The position numbers were made by a program, and so were the translations under genes. A stretch of 64,000 bases of DNA, taken from an alpha proteobacterium U9-1i. GTDB lineage: Bacteria > Pseudomonadota > Alphaproteobacteria > Caulobacterales > Aquidulcibacteraceae. A model generated the notes under the pieces. The model worked only from the letters and a program-made list of their open reading frames with translations, had not been told where the DNA came from and did not search any database. The DNA is taken from assembly GCA_000974665.1 (NCBI GenBank), contig BBSY01000003.1:992001-1056000 (forward strand), given 5' to 3'. Position 1 is the stretch's first letter, and each line of letters begins with the position of its first letter. Below are positions 1 to 8,681 of this stretch, piece after piece.

Positions 1-597
1 CTTGCGCTTCTGCGAGGAGAGGTCCGCGAGAAAGTCTGCAAACGTCGCGTAGCCACGATTGTGCCAATGATATTGCAGCCCGACGCGCCGAAGGTAGCGC
101 TGCCCGCGCAGCGCGGCGGCTGTTTCAGCCGGCGCGAAGGTCACGTGGACGGAGGACGCGTCCATACGCTGCGCCACACTGACCGCCGCGCGCCCCAACG
201 CCTCGCGTACATCGGCGTCGCGCGCCAGCAAGCGCCGCCCGGGCACAGGCGTGAACGGGACGGCGCATTGGAGCTTTGGGTAATAGCGACCGCCCGCGCG
301 TTCATAAGCATCCGCCCAGGCATGATCGAACACGTACTCGCCGTAGGAATGCCCCTTGGCGTACATCGGCATCGCCCCCACGGCCGCGCCGCGCGCGTCG
401 CGCGCAATCAGATGCGCCGGCGCCCACCCTTTTGCCGCGCTGACGCAGCCGCTCTCTTCAATCGCTTGAAGAAAATCCCAGGAGAGAAACGGATCAAAGG
501 GTGCGTCCGCCGGATTGGCGAGGCTATCCCATGTCTCGCGCGCAATGTCGGTCAGGCCGTCGAGGACCTGAAAACTGAGCGCGTCGGAGCCGTCCAT
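1..597 (-). CDS. FemAB/GNAT-type peptidogalycan biosynthesis protein (COG3146/DUF482), 3' part outside window
   Basis: The reading frame starts at an ATG at 597 and runs off the left edge, so only about 199 N-terminal residues are visible. It contains the family signature DPFLSWDFLQAIEESGC near residues 35-51, then GAMPMYAKGHSYGEYVFDH and the YYPKLQCAVPFTPVPGRRLL-type block. This pattern matches the DUF482/COG3146 family, a GNAT-fold group related to FemAB peptidyl transferases that typically has 370-400 residues. The family is cytosolic and is named for a presumed cell-wall role, but its reaction is not established. It lies 40 bases downstream of the RidA gene on the same strand and could be co-transcribed with it. 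Confidence 0.75.
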   Translation of the reverse strand, partial: MDGSDALSFQVLDGLTDIARETWDSLANPADAPFDPFLSWDFLQAIEESGCVSAAKGWAPAHLIARDARGAAVGAMPMYAKGHSYGEYVFDHAWADAYERAGGRYYPKLQCAVPFTPVPGRRLLARDADVREALGRAAVSVAQRMDASSVHVTFAPAETAAALRGQRYLRRVGLQYHWHNRGYATFADFLADLSSQKRK

Positions 598-637
598 GCG
601 TCCAATCTAGGCGCGCCATCGGGGCGCCGCCAGCGGG

Positions 638-1099
638 CTAGTCCAGTTCGAACAGCCCATCGACTTCCACCGCATAATTGAGCGGCAGATTGGCCATGCC
701 GACAGCTGAGCGGGCGTGCCGCCCTGCATCCCCGAACACCGACACCATGAGATCGGAGCATCCGTTCATCACCTGAGGGATCGGGTCGAAATCGGCCGTC
801 ACGTTCACAAACCCGTTCAGCTTCACCACGCGCTTGACGCGATCAAGATCGCCGCCGCATGCGGCACGCACTTGCGCCAACAGGTTGAGCCCGCACAGCC
901 GCGCCGCGGCCTGGCCTTGCTCCACTTCGATCGCGTCGCCGAGCTTGCCCTTGATACCGCCCGACGCATCGACAGAAACCTGCCCCGACACATGCACAAG
1001 ATTGCCGACGATCACGAACGGCACGTAAGACGCCACCGGCGCCGGCGGCGTCGGCAAGGTGATGTTCAATTCCTGCAAGCGCGTATCAATCCGGCCCAT
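638..1099 (-). CDS. RidA family protein (YjgF/YER057c/UK114)
   Basis: The 153-residue product has the RidA layout: a hydrophobic N-terminal strand (VPFVIVGNLVHVSGQVS), a central VKLNGFVNVTADFDPIPQVMNG block and a C-terminal LPLNYAVEVDGLFELD. RidA proteins are small trimeric enzymes; canonical members hydrolyse reactive enamine/imine intermediates. This is the longer subgroup often annotated as a RidA paralogue of unknown substrate. The ATG at 1099 is preferred over an upstream TTG at 1114 because AGGGAG sits a few bases before it. It is followed by the partial FemAB-like gene. The substrate cannot be told from sequence. Confidence 0.85.
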   Translation of the reverse strand: MGRIDTRLQELNITLPTPPAPVASYVPFVIVGNLVHVSGQVSVDASGGIKGKLGDAIEVEQGQAAARLCGLNLLAQVRAACGGDLDRVKRVVKLNGFVNVTADFDPIPQVMNGCSDLMVSVFGDAGRHARSAVGMANLPLNYAVEVDGLFELD

Positions 1100-1155
1100 G
1101 CCCCGCTCCCTCAATGTTGCCGCGTTGTAGCGTCCGGCGAACGCGCCGTCACGCG

Positions 1156-2427
1156 CTACTCGTCGTCCTCGTACTGTGATTTGAACGCGCGCCCGGTCAC
1201 CACCGCACCCTTGCCGAATTTATCGCGCGCCTTAGCGATGGCGGCCTCGGCGGCCGCGCGTTTGGGCGTCTCTGTGTCAAGCATATCGCCTTTGTCGGCC
1301 AGCGCCGCGTCCGAGAAATCGGCGAGGCCAATACCGATCAGGCGGAATCTGGTGCGTCCGTCGGCGTCCGCGGCCAACAACTCACGCGCGGTGTCAAAGA
1401 TGCGATGCGCCAACAAAGTCGGCTCCGGCAATTGGCGCCGGCGCGTGATGATCTTGAACTTCGCATCCTTGAGCTTCAGCGTCAGCGTTCGCCCAGCGCT
1501 TTCGCTCGCGCGGCAACGGGCGGCGACCTTTTCGCAGAGCGGCCAAAGGATGTCTTCAAGCTCGGCAACTTGCGAGACGTCCTCAAAAAAAGTCGTTTCA
1601 GCTGAGATGCTCTTGCGTTCGCCATGGGGATCAACCCGGCGCGTATCGTGCGCCATTGAAAGCGCGAACAGGTGCCCGCCCCAATCGCCCATCAAAGCCC
1701 GCATGCGCTTTTCGCCTACGATGCGGATGTCGCCGATCCTGCGCAGATTGTGTTTCTCGAGCGACGCCGCCCCCGCCGGCCCCACCCCCGGCAGCGTTGA
1801 AACCGAACGGCCTGCAAGGAAGTCCAGCGCCTCGGCTTTGCCGATCACCGAAAACCCGCGCGGCTTGTCGAGGTCGCTGGCGGTCTTGGCCAGGAATTTA
1901 TTGAAGCTGAGCCCGATCGAAACCGTGAGATTGCGTTCGCGCTCGATCTGGTTCTGCAGCTTGATAAGGGATTGCGCAGGCGCGCCGCCGTGCAACGCTT
2001 CGGTGCCAGACAAATCCATAAAGGCCTCGTCGATCGAGAGCGGCTCCACCTGCGGCGTAAGCTGCTCCATCATGCGGCGTATGATGCGGCCCTCTTCGAC
2101 ATATTTCTTCATGTCGCCGTGGACGACCTTGGCTTGCGGGCACAGCTTCAGCGCTTTGAACATCGGCATGGCCGAGCGCACCCCATAGGCGCGCGCCACG
2201 TAGCAACACGTGGACACCACGCCACGCTTTCCGCCGCCCACGATCACCGGATAAGGCTGCAAACTCGGATCGTCGCGCTTTTCGATCGATGCGTAAAACG
2301 CGTCGCAATCGAGATGCGCGATGGAGAGTTGCGCCATCTCCGTGTGCGCGATCAAGCGCTGCTCGCCGCAGGATGCGCATAGATCTGAACGCGCAGATTC
2401 GTTTCCGCAGGCGCGACAGAGGATCAT
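1156..2427 (-). CDS. dinB: DNA polymerase IV (Y-family translesion polymerase)
   Basis: The 423-residue protein begins with a short zinc ribbon (CxxC near residues 4-7 and again near 18-21), common in alphaproteobacterial DinB. The Y-family catalytic core follows: HLDCDAFYASIEKRDDP (first metal-binding Asp and steric-gate region), then the SIDEAF motif with the catalytic acidic pair, the SIGLSFNKFLAKTASDLDKP block and the helix-hairpin-helix TLPGVGPAGAASLEK. A little-finger domain fills the C-terminal third. It copies damaged templates with low fidelity in the cytosol. The ATG at 2427 follows a GGAGAGGGGG stretch; the frame can be read 35 codons further upstream, but that part crosses a GC-rich repeat and is probably not coding. 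Confidence 0.95.
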   Translation of the reverse strand: MILCRACGNESARSDLCASCGEQRLIAHTEMAQLSIAHLDCDAFYASIEKRDDPSLQPYPVIVGGGKRGVVSTCCYVARAYGVRSAMPMFKALKLCPQAKVVHGDMKKYVEEGRIIRRMMEQLTPQVEPLSIDEAFMDLSGTEALHGGAPAQSLIKLQNQIERERNLTVSIGLSFNKFLAKTASDLDKPRGFSVIGKAEALDFLAGRSVSTLPGVGPAGAASLEKHNLRRIGDIRIVGEKRMRALMGDWGGHLFALSMAHDTRRVDPHGERKSISAETTFFEDVSQVAELEDILWPLCEKVAARCRASESAGRTLTLKLKDAKFKIITRRRQLPEPTLLAHRIFDTARELLAADADGRTRFRLIGIGLADFSDAALADKGDMLDTETPKRAAAEAAIAKARDKFGKGAVVTGRAFKSQYEDDE

Positions 2428-2468
2428 CTCCCCCTCTCCTTGAGGGGAGGGGGTAAGGGGGTGGGGTG
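2428..2468 (+). repeat. REP-like GC-rich palindromic element, copy 1
   Basis: This 41-base stretch immediately upstream of dinB has a CTCC-rich/GGAG-rich hairpin (TTGAGGGGAGGGGG core) followed by a GGGGGTGGGGTG tail. A closely similar 41-base unit in opposite orientation lies at 2530-2570. Paired GC-rich hairpins with a conserved tail are typical of REP elements. Copy number elsewhere in the genome is unknown. Confidence 0.7.
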
Positions 2469-2529
2469 ACCCTCGGCGCTGCAGGGCGCGCGTCTCAAGA
2501 CGAAGCCAGTATGGCAGGGCGCAACGTTT

Positions 2530-2570
2530 CACCCCGCCCCCTGCCCCCTCCCCTCAAGGGGAGGGGGTTC
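2530..2570 (-). repeat. REP-like GC-rich palindromic element, copy 2 (inverted)
   Basis: Read on the minus strand this matches copy 1 (2428-2468) at most positions, with the same TTGAGGGGAGGGGG core and GGGGCGGGGTG tail. The two copies face each other about 60 bases apart between the end of the ROK kinase gene and the start of dinB. The inner edge touches the kinase stop codon, so it may also act as a transcription-attenuating hairpin. Confidence 0.7.
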
Positions 2571-3456
2571 ACGCTGCCTCTCCGGGAGCGAACAACCATG
2601 CGGCGCCACGAACGCCGGAGCTGTCGCCGTGCATGTTCTTCACCACGCGGGTTTTCACGACGTCTGAGAACACGTGTGCGATCAGCTTGCCGCGAACGCT
2701 TGGATAAAGCGACGCTACATTGGAAACGCCTCCGCCCAGCACAATCACGTCCGGGTCGAGAATATCGATGACCACGCTGAGTGAACGGGCGACACGGTCC
2801 GCATAGAGATCAAGCGCCGCGATCGCGCTCGCATCGCCGGCCTGCGCAAGCTTGTCTGCATCGCTCGCGCTCATGCCGAACGCACGCTTAAAGCCCGTGC
2901 CGCTCAACCATTGCTCTAAACAATTCATGCGCCCGCACCAATCGCGCAGCGGCTTCTCGAACGGATGCGGCCAAGGCAGAGGCGTGTGGCCCCACTCGCC
3001 GCCGATGCCGTTGACGCCCTCGACCGTCTTGCCATCGACGACGACACCACCTCCGCATCCGGTGCCGAGGATCACCCCAAACACGACGCGCGCACCGGCT
3101 GCGGCGCCGTCAACGGCTTCCGACAACGCAAAACAATTGGCGTCGTTCTCCACCCGCACAGGCCGCCCCATCGCGGCCTTTAGGCCCTCTAGGAATGGCT
3201 CCCCGTTCAGCCACACCGAATTGGCGTTGCGCATCCGCCCTGTCACCGGCGACAGCGACCCCGGCACGGCGACGCCGATCGTTTCGGCGCGGGCGCCCGT
3301 TTCCTGTTCGATTCGCGCCGTCAGATCAGCAATCGCAGCCAAGGCGGCCGCGTAACTCCCAGGATTGGGCACGCGCTGACGGGCAAGGATTCCGCCTTTG
3401 GAATCAAGCATGGCGGCCTCAATCTTGGTGCCGCCGAAATCCACGCCGAGGCGCAT
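2569..3456 (-). CDS. ROK family sugar kinase (fructokinase/N-acetylhexosamine kinase type)
   Basis: The 295-residue protein starts with the ATP-phosphate loop [14 protein letters not shown] and contains the ROK signature blocks: [13 protein letters not shown] with the catalytic Asp, [14 protein letters not shown], and a [11 protein letters not shown]...[13 protein letters not shown] zinc-binding segment (His plus two Cys close together). These are the hallmarks of ROK kinases, which phosphorylate free sugars with ATP in the cytosol. Fructokinase (Mak-like) is the closest fit by motif layout, but hexose specificity cannot be fixed by eye. The ATG at 3456 is used; a TTG two codons upstream is less likely. 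It is divergent from divK. Confidence 0.9.
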   Translation of the reverse strand: MRLGVDFGGTKIEAAMLDSKGGILARQRVPNPGSYAAALAAIADLTARIEQETGARAETIGVAVPGSLSPVTGRMRNANSVWLNGEPFLEGLKAAMGRPVRVENDANCFALSEAVDGAAAGARVVFGVILGTGCGGGVVVDGKTVEGVNGIGGEWGHTPLPWPHPFEKPLRDWCGRMNCLEQWLSGTGFKRAFGMSASDADKLAQAGDASAIAALDLYADRVARSLSVVIDILDPDVIVLGGGVSNVASLYPSVRGKLIAHVFSDVVKTRVVKNMHGDSSGVRGAAWLFAPGEAA

Positions 3457-3591
3457 TCTCAATCCCTAAACGATCTATTAACGCTGCCGGCCAGATTGCT
3501 GGTGTTGGCAGGGGTTGTTAAGCCCTTGGCGTTAAGACGTCAGCCATCGGCTTTGCGTCAGGCGCCAGAAGGCCGAGAGAACGCGAGAACC

Positions 3592-3957
3592 ATGGCGAAG
3601 ACGGTCCTCATCGTTGAAGACAGCGAACTCAATATGAGGCTGTTCAACGACCTCCTAGAGGCGTTCGGCTACCGCACGATCAAAACCAAGGATGGCCGCC
3701 AAGCCCTGCCCCTTGCACGCGAGCACAAGCCCGACCTCATCGTGATGGACATTCAGCTGCCGGAGATTTCCGGTATCGACATCACCGAGCGCTTGAAGAA
3801 GGACCCGGAGCTAAAGGCGATCCCAGTCGTCGCCGTTACGGCTTTCGCGATGCGCGGTGACGAACAGAAGATCCTCGCCGCTGGCTGCGACGCTTATCTC
3901 TCCAAGCCGATCTCGGTGACGACCTTCCTCGAAACCATTCGCCGCTTCATCGGATAG
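3592..3957 (+). CDS. divK: Single-domain response regulator DivK
   Basis: The 121-residue protein is one receiver domain: acidic pair E9-D10, phospho-acceptor D53 in [10 protein letters not shown], the conserved Thr in AVTAFAM and the Lys in YLSKPIS. In Caulobacter, DivK receives phosphate through the PleC/DivJ system and controls CckA-CtrA signalling and asymmetric division. The identification rests on the domain, the length and the gene pair: pleD starts only 9 bases downstream, as in Caulobacterales. The ATG at 3592 is chosen because the first residues match the receiver start exactly; the frame is open upstream but lacks plausible protein. Confidence 0.93.
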   Translation: MAKTVLIVEDSELNMRLFNDLLEAFGYRTIKTKDGRQALPLAREHKPDLIVMDIQLPEISGIDITERLKKDPELKAIPVVAVTAFAMRGDEQKILAAGCDAYLSKPISVTTFLETIRRFIG

Positions 3958-3966
3958 GGAGCCCGC

Positions 3967-5349
3967 TTGAGCGCGCGCGTCCTCGTCGTCGACGATCTCG
4001 AAGCCAACCGGCGGCTTCTGCAAGCCAAGCTGACGGCTGAGTATTACGACGTGACGACCGCACAACGCGGCGAGGAAGCGGTGCAGCGCGCCAAGCGCGA
4101 ATTGCCTGACATCATCTTGATGGACGTCATGATGCCCGGCGGCATTGATGGCTACGAAGCCTGCCGCCGCATCAAGGCGACGCCCGAAACCCGGCACATC
4201 CCCGTCATCATCCTCACAACGCTCGACGATCGCGACAATCGCCTGCGCGGCTTGCAGGCCGGCGCCGAGGATTTCCTGACCAAGCCCATCGACGAAGTGC
4301 AATTGATGGCGCGCGTGAAAAGCTTGGTTGCGCTGAAGGTCGTGATCGATGAGCTGCGCGCGCGCGAAGCCAGCGGCAAGAAACTCGGCATCATCGGCGA
4401 AGACCTCCGCCCAGACCCGCTCGACGCGCACCGCCTGGTCGCCGGCAACGTGCTGCTGGTGGATGACAATTCCACCCAGATCAAACGCATCCACGCAGCA
4501 CTTGGCGTCGAACATCGCGTCACTTTGCTCGGCCAGGAACAGAAAGACACCGCCTCACCTGATTTGGTCGTCGTCTCCGTGACAGCCAAGAGCTTCGACG
4601 GCTTCCGCGTCATCGCGCGCATGCGCTCTGGTGAGCCAACGCGGCATTTGCCGATCCTTGCCGTCGTCGATCCGGATGATCGCCCGCGGGCTCTGCGTGC
4701 CCTCGAACTTGGGGCTCACGACATCATCGTGCGCCCGGTGGACGAGGACGAGATCGTCGCGCGCGCGCGCACCTTGATGCGCCGCAAACGTTACATGGAC
4801 GCGCTGCGCAATCGCCTGGATCAAGGCCTCGAACTCGCCGTCACAGACCAACTCACCGGCCTCTACAATCGCCGCTTCCTGTTCGCGCAGCTCGGCCCGA
4901 TGGTGCAACGCGCGCAATGCGGCGGCGACACCGTCTCGGTGATGGTGATCGACATCGATCACTTTAAACAGATCAACGACAATTTCGGCCACGACGCCGG
5001 CGACCACGTGCTCCGCGAACTCGCTGCGCGCATGGGCACGAATGTGCGCCCCTCGGATTACGCCTGCCGGATGGGCGGCGAAGAATTCGTAGTCATCATG
5101 CCGGGAACCAGCGGCGATGTCGGCTGCCTGGCCGCCGAGCGCCTGCGCCGCCACATCAGCGGCGCACCGTTCCGCCTGCCAAGCGGCGGCGAACCCCTCT
5201 CCATCACCGCCTCAATCGGCGTCGCCTCCGCCGAAGGCCCCGACGACACCGCCGAAACCCTGCTCAAGCGCGCCGATGAAGCGCTCTACGAAGCCAAACG
5301 CGCCGGGCGCAACCGCGTGGTCGGGAAGACGGCAAAAAGCGCCGCCTAG
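3967..5349 (+). CDS. pleD: Response regulator / diguanylate cyclase PleD
   Basis: The 460-residue protein has two receiver domains and a C-terminal GGDEF domain. The first receiver carries the D9-D10 pair and phospho-acceptor D53 (ILMDVMMPGG). The second (about residues 155-285) looks like an adaptor receiver. The cyclase has an intact RMGGEEF active site, preceded five residues earlier by an RPSD inhibitory I-site, so both c-di-GMP synthesis and product inhibition are expected. PleD drives polar development and the motile-to-sessile switch in Caulobacter. The start is a TTG just after divK; the pair is almost certainly one transcription unit. Confidence 0.94.
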   Translation: MSARVLVVDDLEANRRLLQAKLTAEYYDVTTAQRGEEAVQRAKRELPDIILMDVMMPGGIDGYEACRRIKATPETRHIPVIILTTLDDRDNRLRGLQAGAEDFLTKPIDEVQLMARVKSLVALKVVIDELRAREASGKKLGIIGEDLRPDPLDAHRLVAGNVLLVDDNSTQIKRIHAALGVEHRVTLLGQEQKDTASPDLVVVSVTAKSFDGFRVIARMRSGEPTRHLPILAVVDPDDRPRALRALELGAHDIIVRPVDEDEIVARARTLMRRKRYMDALRNRLDQGLELAVTDQLTGLYNRRFLFAQLGPMVQRAQCGGDTVSVMVIDIDHFKQINDNFGHDAGDHVLRELAARMGTNVRPSDYACRMGGEEFVVIMPGTSGDVGCLAAERLRRHISGAPFRLPSGGEPLSITASIGVASAEGPDDTAETLLKRADEALYEAKRAGRNRVVGKTAKSAA

Positions 5350-5415
5350 CGAGGCCCGCAACCGCTGCACGGCCCTGTTTGGCGGGATCGGAATGCCTAT
5401 GTTAAAACCCGCCCC

Positions 5416-6234
5416 ATGAACCACGTCGAAGCCTACGCGCCTGAGCGGCATATCAAGATTCACGACCCGTCGGTCGCCTTCCCCGGCATGGAGGCCGCGG
5501 GGCGGCTGGCCGCAGCTTGCCTCGATATGCTCGTTCCCGAAGCCCGCGAAGGCGTGACCACCGCGCGTCTCGACGACCTCGCACGCCAGTTCGTGCTCGA
5601 CCATGGCGCGCTGCCGGCGTGCGTGTTCTATCGCGGCTACCGCCACACAATTTGCACCTCGCTCAACCACGTCGTCTGCCACGGCATCCCCGGAGATCGC
5701 GCGCTGAAGGACGGCGACATCCTCAACATCGACGTCACCGTGATCGTCGATGGCTGGCACGGCGACACCAGCCGCATGTACGGCGTCGGCGACGTGCCGC
5801 GTAAGGCGCAGCGTTTGATGGACGTAACCTACGAAGCGATGATGCGCGGCATCGCCGCGATCAAGCCGGGCGCCACGCTCGGCGATCTGGGCCACGCCAT
5901 CCAAGCTTATGCTGAAGCCGAGCGCACAGCCGTCGTGCGTGAATTTTGCGGCCACGGCCTCGGCCAAATTTTCCACGACGCGCCCAACATCCTGCACTAC
6001 GGCAAAGCCGGCCAAGGCCCGGTGCTGAAGCCCGGCATGATGTTCACGGTCGAGCCGATGCTGAACCTCGGCGCGCCAAGCGTAAAAGTTCTGGGCGACG
6101 GCTGGACGGCGGTGACGAAGGACAAATCGCTCTCATCGCAATACGAGCACTCGGTTGGCGTGACGGAAGACGGCGTGAAAATTTTCACGCAATCGCCCGC
6201 CGGCCTCGATACGCCGCACACGAAAGCCGCGTAG
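5416..6234 (+). CDS. map: Type I methionine aminopeptidase
   Basis: The 272-residue enzyme removes the initiator methionine from nascent proteins. The metal-binding set is visible: Asp in [19 protein letters not shown] (two Asp), His in [16 protein letters not shown], Glu in [11 protein letters not shown] and Glu in [11 protein letters not shown], together with the [17 protein letters not shown] block. The length fits the class. A GTG for radC overlaps its TAG stop by one base, an arrangement suggesting translational coupling of map and radC before the island inserted. Confidence 0.95.
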   Translation: MNHVEAYAPERHIKIHDPSVAFPGMEAAGRLAAACLDMLVPEAREGVTTARLDDLARQFVLDHGALPACVFYRGYRHTICTSLNHVVCHGIPGDRALKDGDILNIDVTVIVDGWHGDTSRMYGVGDVPRKAQRLMDVTYEAMMRGIAAIKPGATLGDLGHAIQAYAEAERTAVVREFCGHGLGQIFHDAPNILHYGKAGQGPVLKPGMMFTVEPMLNLGAPSVKVLGDGWTAVTKDKSLSSQYEHSVGVTEDGVKIFTQSPAGLDTPHTKAA

Positions 6235-6950
6235 TGGGCCGCCGCGGCGTCCGCGACGGCGAAGCCAAGGAGCGCAAAGCGCTCGACGCCGCCGTGAAGG
6301 ACGCCGCGAGTTTTCTGTTCCAGATCGACGCGACGCCGATCCCCGCTGGCCGCGCAAAGCAAGCGCCGCCCGATCCGCTGAAGCCCCATTATCACGATCA
6401 CCGCGCCCGCCTGCGCAAGAAGTTCGACGAAGCGGGCCCCGTCGCGCTCGCCGACTACGAACTCTTGGAGATGATGCTCTTCCGCACCATCCCGCGCCGA
6501 GACACCAAGCCGCTCGCGAAAGCGCTCATCCAACGCTTCGGCGACCTTGCCGGCGTGCTTGGCGCACCGGTGCAGAGATTGGCGGAAGTGGAAGGGTGCG
6601 GCCCGGCGGTCGCGCAGGATTTGAAACTCATCCACGCCCTCATCGAGCGCACCGCCCGTGCCGAAGCCACGCAGCGACCCGTCGTTTCATCCTGGTCGGC
6701 GCTCATCAATTATTGCCGCACGGCGATGGCGCACGAACCGCGCGAGCAATTCCGCGTGCTGTTCCTCGACGTGAAGAACCAGCTCATCGCCGACGAAGTG
6801 ATGAACGAAGGCACCGTCGATCACGCGCCGGTCTATCCGCGCGAGATCGCGCGCCGCGCGCTCGAACTGTCAGCCGCCGCCGTGATCCTCTTCCACAATC
6901 ATCCGACTGACCAAAATTCAGTCCCGGTTGATCACGCTCTTTCCCACTGA
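6234..6950 (+). pseudogene. radC: radC, 3'-truncated by island insertion
   Basis: The 238 codons encode the N-terminal helix-hairpin-helix region ([14 protein letters not shown]) and the start of the RadC JAB domain: [22 protein letters not shown], then [24 protein letters not shown]. Normal RadC continues HNHPSGD and needs a Ser-x7-Asp segment plus about 45 more residues. Here the protein diverges just after HNHP into a short unrelated tail ([14 protein letters not shown]) and stops. The catalytic JAB motif therefore lacks its Ser and Asp. A tyrosine integrase begins 140 bases later, so the break is best explained by site-specific integration inside radC. The missing 3' part was not found in this window. 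Confidence 0.85.
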
Positions 6951-7089
6951 AACACCGAGAATTTTTTCGGTCTTGATGCTCCGACGCCCGACGACGAAAG
7001 CGGGACCGGGTATCCGTAATGGGCGCCGTTAGATTCCGAATTTCGGGTCGAAAACGCCCCTACCGATCCCCAGTACGGAGACCGGAAAG
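6890..7089. other. Probable left attachment junction (attL) inside radC and integrase leader
   Basis: The radC reading matches the family up to the codons for FHNHP (about 6892-6908) and then loses similarity. The crossover core should lie at or just before this point, within roughly 6885-6915. From there to the integrase ATG the sequence holds no gene. A purine-rich GGAGACCGGAAAG at about 7076-7089 acts as the integrase ribosome-binding region. A matching attR was not found by eye. Confidence 0.55.
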
Positions 7090-8355
7090 ATGGCGACTTT
7101 GAGCGATGGGACGATCCGTTCGGCGATCAAGCGGGTGCAGTTCACGGGCCGCTCGGAAATCCTGAGGGATGGGCAAGGACGAGGCGTAGGGCGGCTCTTA
7201 TTGGTGCTTCGGCCCCGCACGAAACGCGTCACGACGTACTGGTCTGCGGCCCAGTACCGCGAGGGGCGGAAGGTCCAGATCAAGATCGGCGACTACCCGT
7301 CGATGGGCCTGGCGGAGGCCCGAGAGACGTTCCAGCGAGACTACGCCAACCTCATCCAGAAGGGCCGGCACATCCGGGTGGCCCGCGATACGCGTACGGG
7401 GACCGTGGGCGACCTTTTCGACGGCTACGCGGAGTATCTCCGCATCTCGAACAAAAGCTCCTGGAAAGAGGCCAAGAAGGGCCTGGACAAGATCGCCGAA
7501 ACGCTCGGGCGCGACCGGTTGGCCCGGGATATCGAACCGGACGAGATCACGGACATTCTGCGGCCGATATATTTGCGCGGGAAACGGTCTATGGCCGACC
7601 ACGTCCGGAGCTATGTCCGCTCCGCCTATTCGTGGGCGATGAAATCCGAGCACGATTATCGGAGCACCTCGCCTCGCCGTTTCGGGATCGCAAGAAATCC
7701 GGCCGCGGGCATTCCAACAGAGCCGAAGGTGGTCGGCACCCGATGGCTACGAGACGAGGAGTTCGTCCAGCTCTACCGTTGGCTCGAAAATCCAAGCAGC
7801 CCGATACATCCGCCTTATGCGCGCGCCGTGCGCATCCTGATGCTCACCGGTCAGCGCGTGGAGGAGATCGCGTCGCTGCACAAGGATCAGTACGACCGCG
7901 CCGAGAAGCTGCTGGACTGGTCGACTACGAAGAATCGCAAGCCGCACACCATTCCTCTGCCCAGCTTGGCCATTGAACTGCTGGAGGAGATCGAACCGAA
8001 CGAGCATGGCTGGTTCTTCCCCTCAGCGATGGACCCATCCAGGCCCGTCACGCACGGCACGCTGTATGCCTTCATGTGGCGGACGCGCGAGACGGGCGTC
8101 ATTCCCTACGTCACCAATCGCGACCTACGCCGCACGTGGAAAACGCTCGCTGGACAGGCCGGCATTTCCAAAGAGCTGCGCGATCGCCTTCAGAACCACA
8201 CACTGCAGGACGTGAGTTCGAAGAGCTACGACCGCTGGAGCTACATGCCTGAGAAGCGCAACGCCATGGATGTGTGGGATCGGTTTGTGCGCGGATTGCT
8301 GGATCTGACGCCAAGCGGCGGCGGCAACGTCGTTTCCCTTCGTGCGGTCAACTGA
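7090..8355 (+). CDS. Tyrosine recombinase / integrase of the genomic island
   Basis: The 421-residue protein has an N-terminal arm-binding DUF4102-like region (residues 20-95, with KVQIKIGDYPSMGLAEAR), a core-binding SAM-like domain (105-200) and a catalytic domain. Candidate catalytic residues are R256 (TGQRVEEI), a Lys in the TTKNRKPHTIPL strand (281 or 284), R347, H370 and nucleophile Y380. The usual HxxR box reads R344-D-L-R347, so the first His is replaced by Arg. The family catalyses excision and integration at att sites. Its position directly after truncated radC indicates that radC is the insertion target. Confidence 0.93.
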   Translation: MATLSDGTIRSAIKRVQFTGRSEILRDGQGRGVGRLLLVLRPRTKRVTTYWSAAQYREGRKVQIKIGDYPSMGLAEARETFQRDYANLIQKGRHIRVARDTRTGTVGDLFDGYAEYLRISNKSSWKEAKKGLDKIAETLGRDRLARDIEPDEITDILRPIYLRGKRSMADHVRSYVRSAYSWAMKSEHDYRSTSPRRFGIARNPAAGIPTEPKVVGTRWLRDEEFVQLYRWLENPSSPIHPPYARAVRILMLTGQRVEEIASLHKDQYDRAEKLLDWSTTKNRKPHTIPLPSLAIELLEEIEPNEHGWFFPSAMDPSRPVTHGTLYAFMWRTRETGVIPYVTNRDLRRTWKTLAGQAGISKELRDRLQNHTLQDVSSKSYDRWSYMPEKRNAMDVWDRFVRGLLDLTPSGGGNVVSLRAVN

Positions 8356-8656
8356 CGCCCTTCCGGCGACGGCGCCTCTCCGCCGCTGCTGCCTCCTTCG
8401 CTCGCCGCGTGATCTCCGCGTGAGCCTTTCGGATCGCCTCTGGATCGACGGTCCAGCTGCCCTCGTCCGCCTTTGGCGCGGCGTCGAGAGGCCACTTGCC
8501 CGCCAGGCGCGCTTCCACCTCCGCTCGATTCCATCGATCAAAGTCGACTTTGGTGGGGAATTCTCCCGCGGCGATCCGGCGTCGCAATTGCTGCGCATTC
8601 CAGCCAGTTCGCTCGCGAATTTCGGTGCCGGTGATCCAATCTGTTGGTCCACTCAT
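8348..8656 (-). CDS. Small winged-helix/MerR-AlpA-like DNA-binding protein, possible excisionase
   Basis: The 102-residue protein has a helix-turn-helix-like N-terminus (WITGTEIRERTGWNAQQLRRR) followed by a beta-turn DFDRWNRAEVEARL, the pattern of AlpA/Xis-type factors that bind DNA and direct recombination. The C-terminal third is a basic Arg/Lys/Ala helix. The ATG at 8656 is chosen because upstream codons look non-coding. It converges on the integrase, overlapping its end by 8 bases, and lies at the tail of the defence operon. A role as recombination directionality factor is inference from size and place. Confidence 0.65.
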   Translation of the reverse strand: MSGPTDWITGTEIRERTGWNAQQLRRRIAAGEFPTKVDFDRWNRAEVEARLAGKWPLDAAPKADEGSWTVDPEAIRKAHAEITRRAKEAAAAERRRRRKGVS

Positions 8657-8681
8657 TGGCGTCTCCCCACAATAATTGGTC

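Noticed and set aside
716-2188. A 490-codon plus-strand open frame opposite dinB and the RidA gene
   Set aside because: The frame is the antisense of two clear genes, has an Arg/Ser-rich low-complexity product and matches no family. GC-rich third positions keep it open.
3518-3535. CtrA-like TTAA repeat upstream of divK
   Set aside because: The two TTAA boxes are 10 bases apart, not the 7 of the CtrA consensus, so a CtrA site is not supported by sequence.
7090-8355. Integrase considered inactive because the HxxR box has Arg for His
   Set aside because: The remaining catalytic set, including R256, R347, H370 and Y380, is intact, and this box varies among tyrosine integrases.
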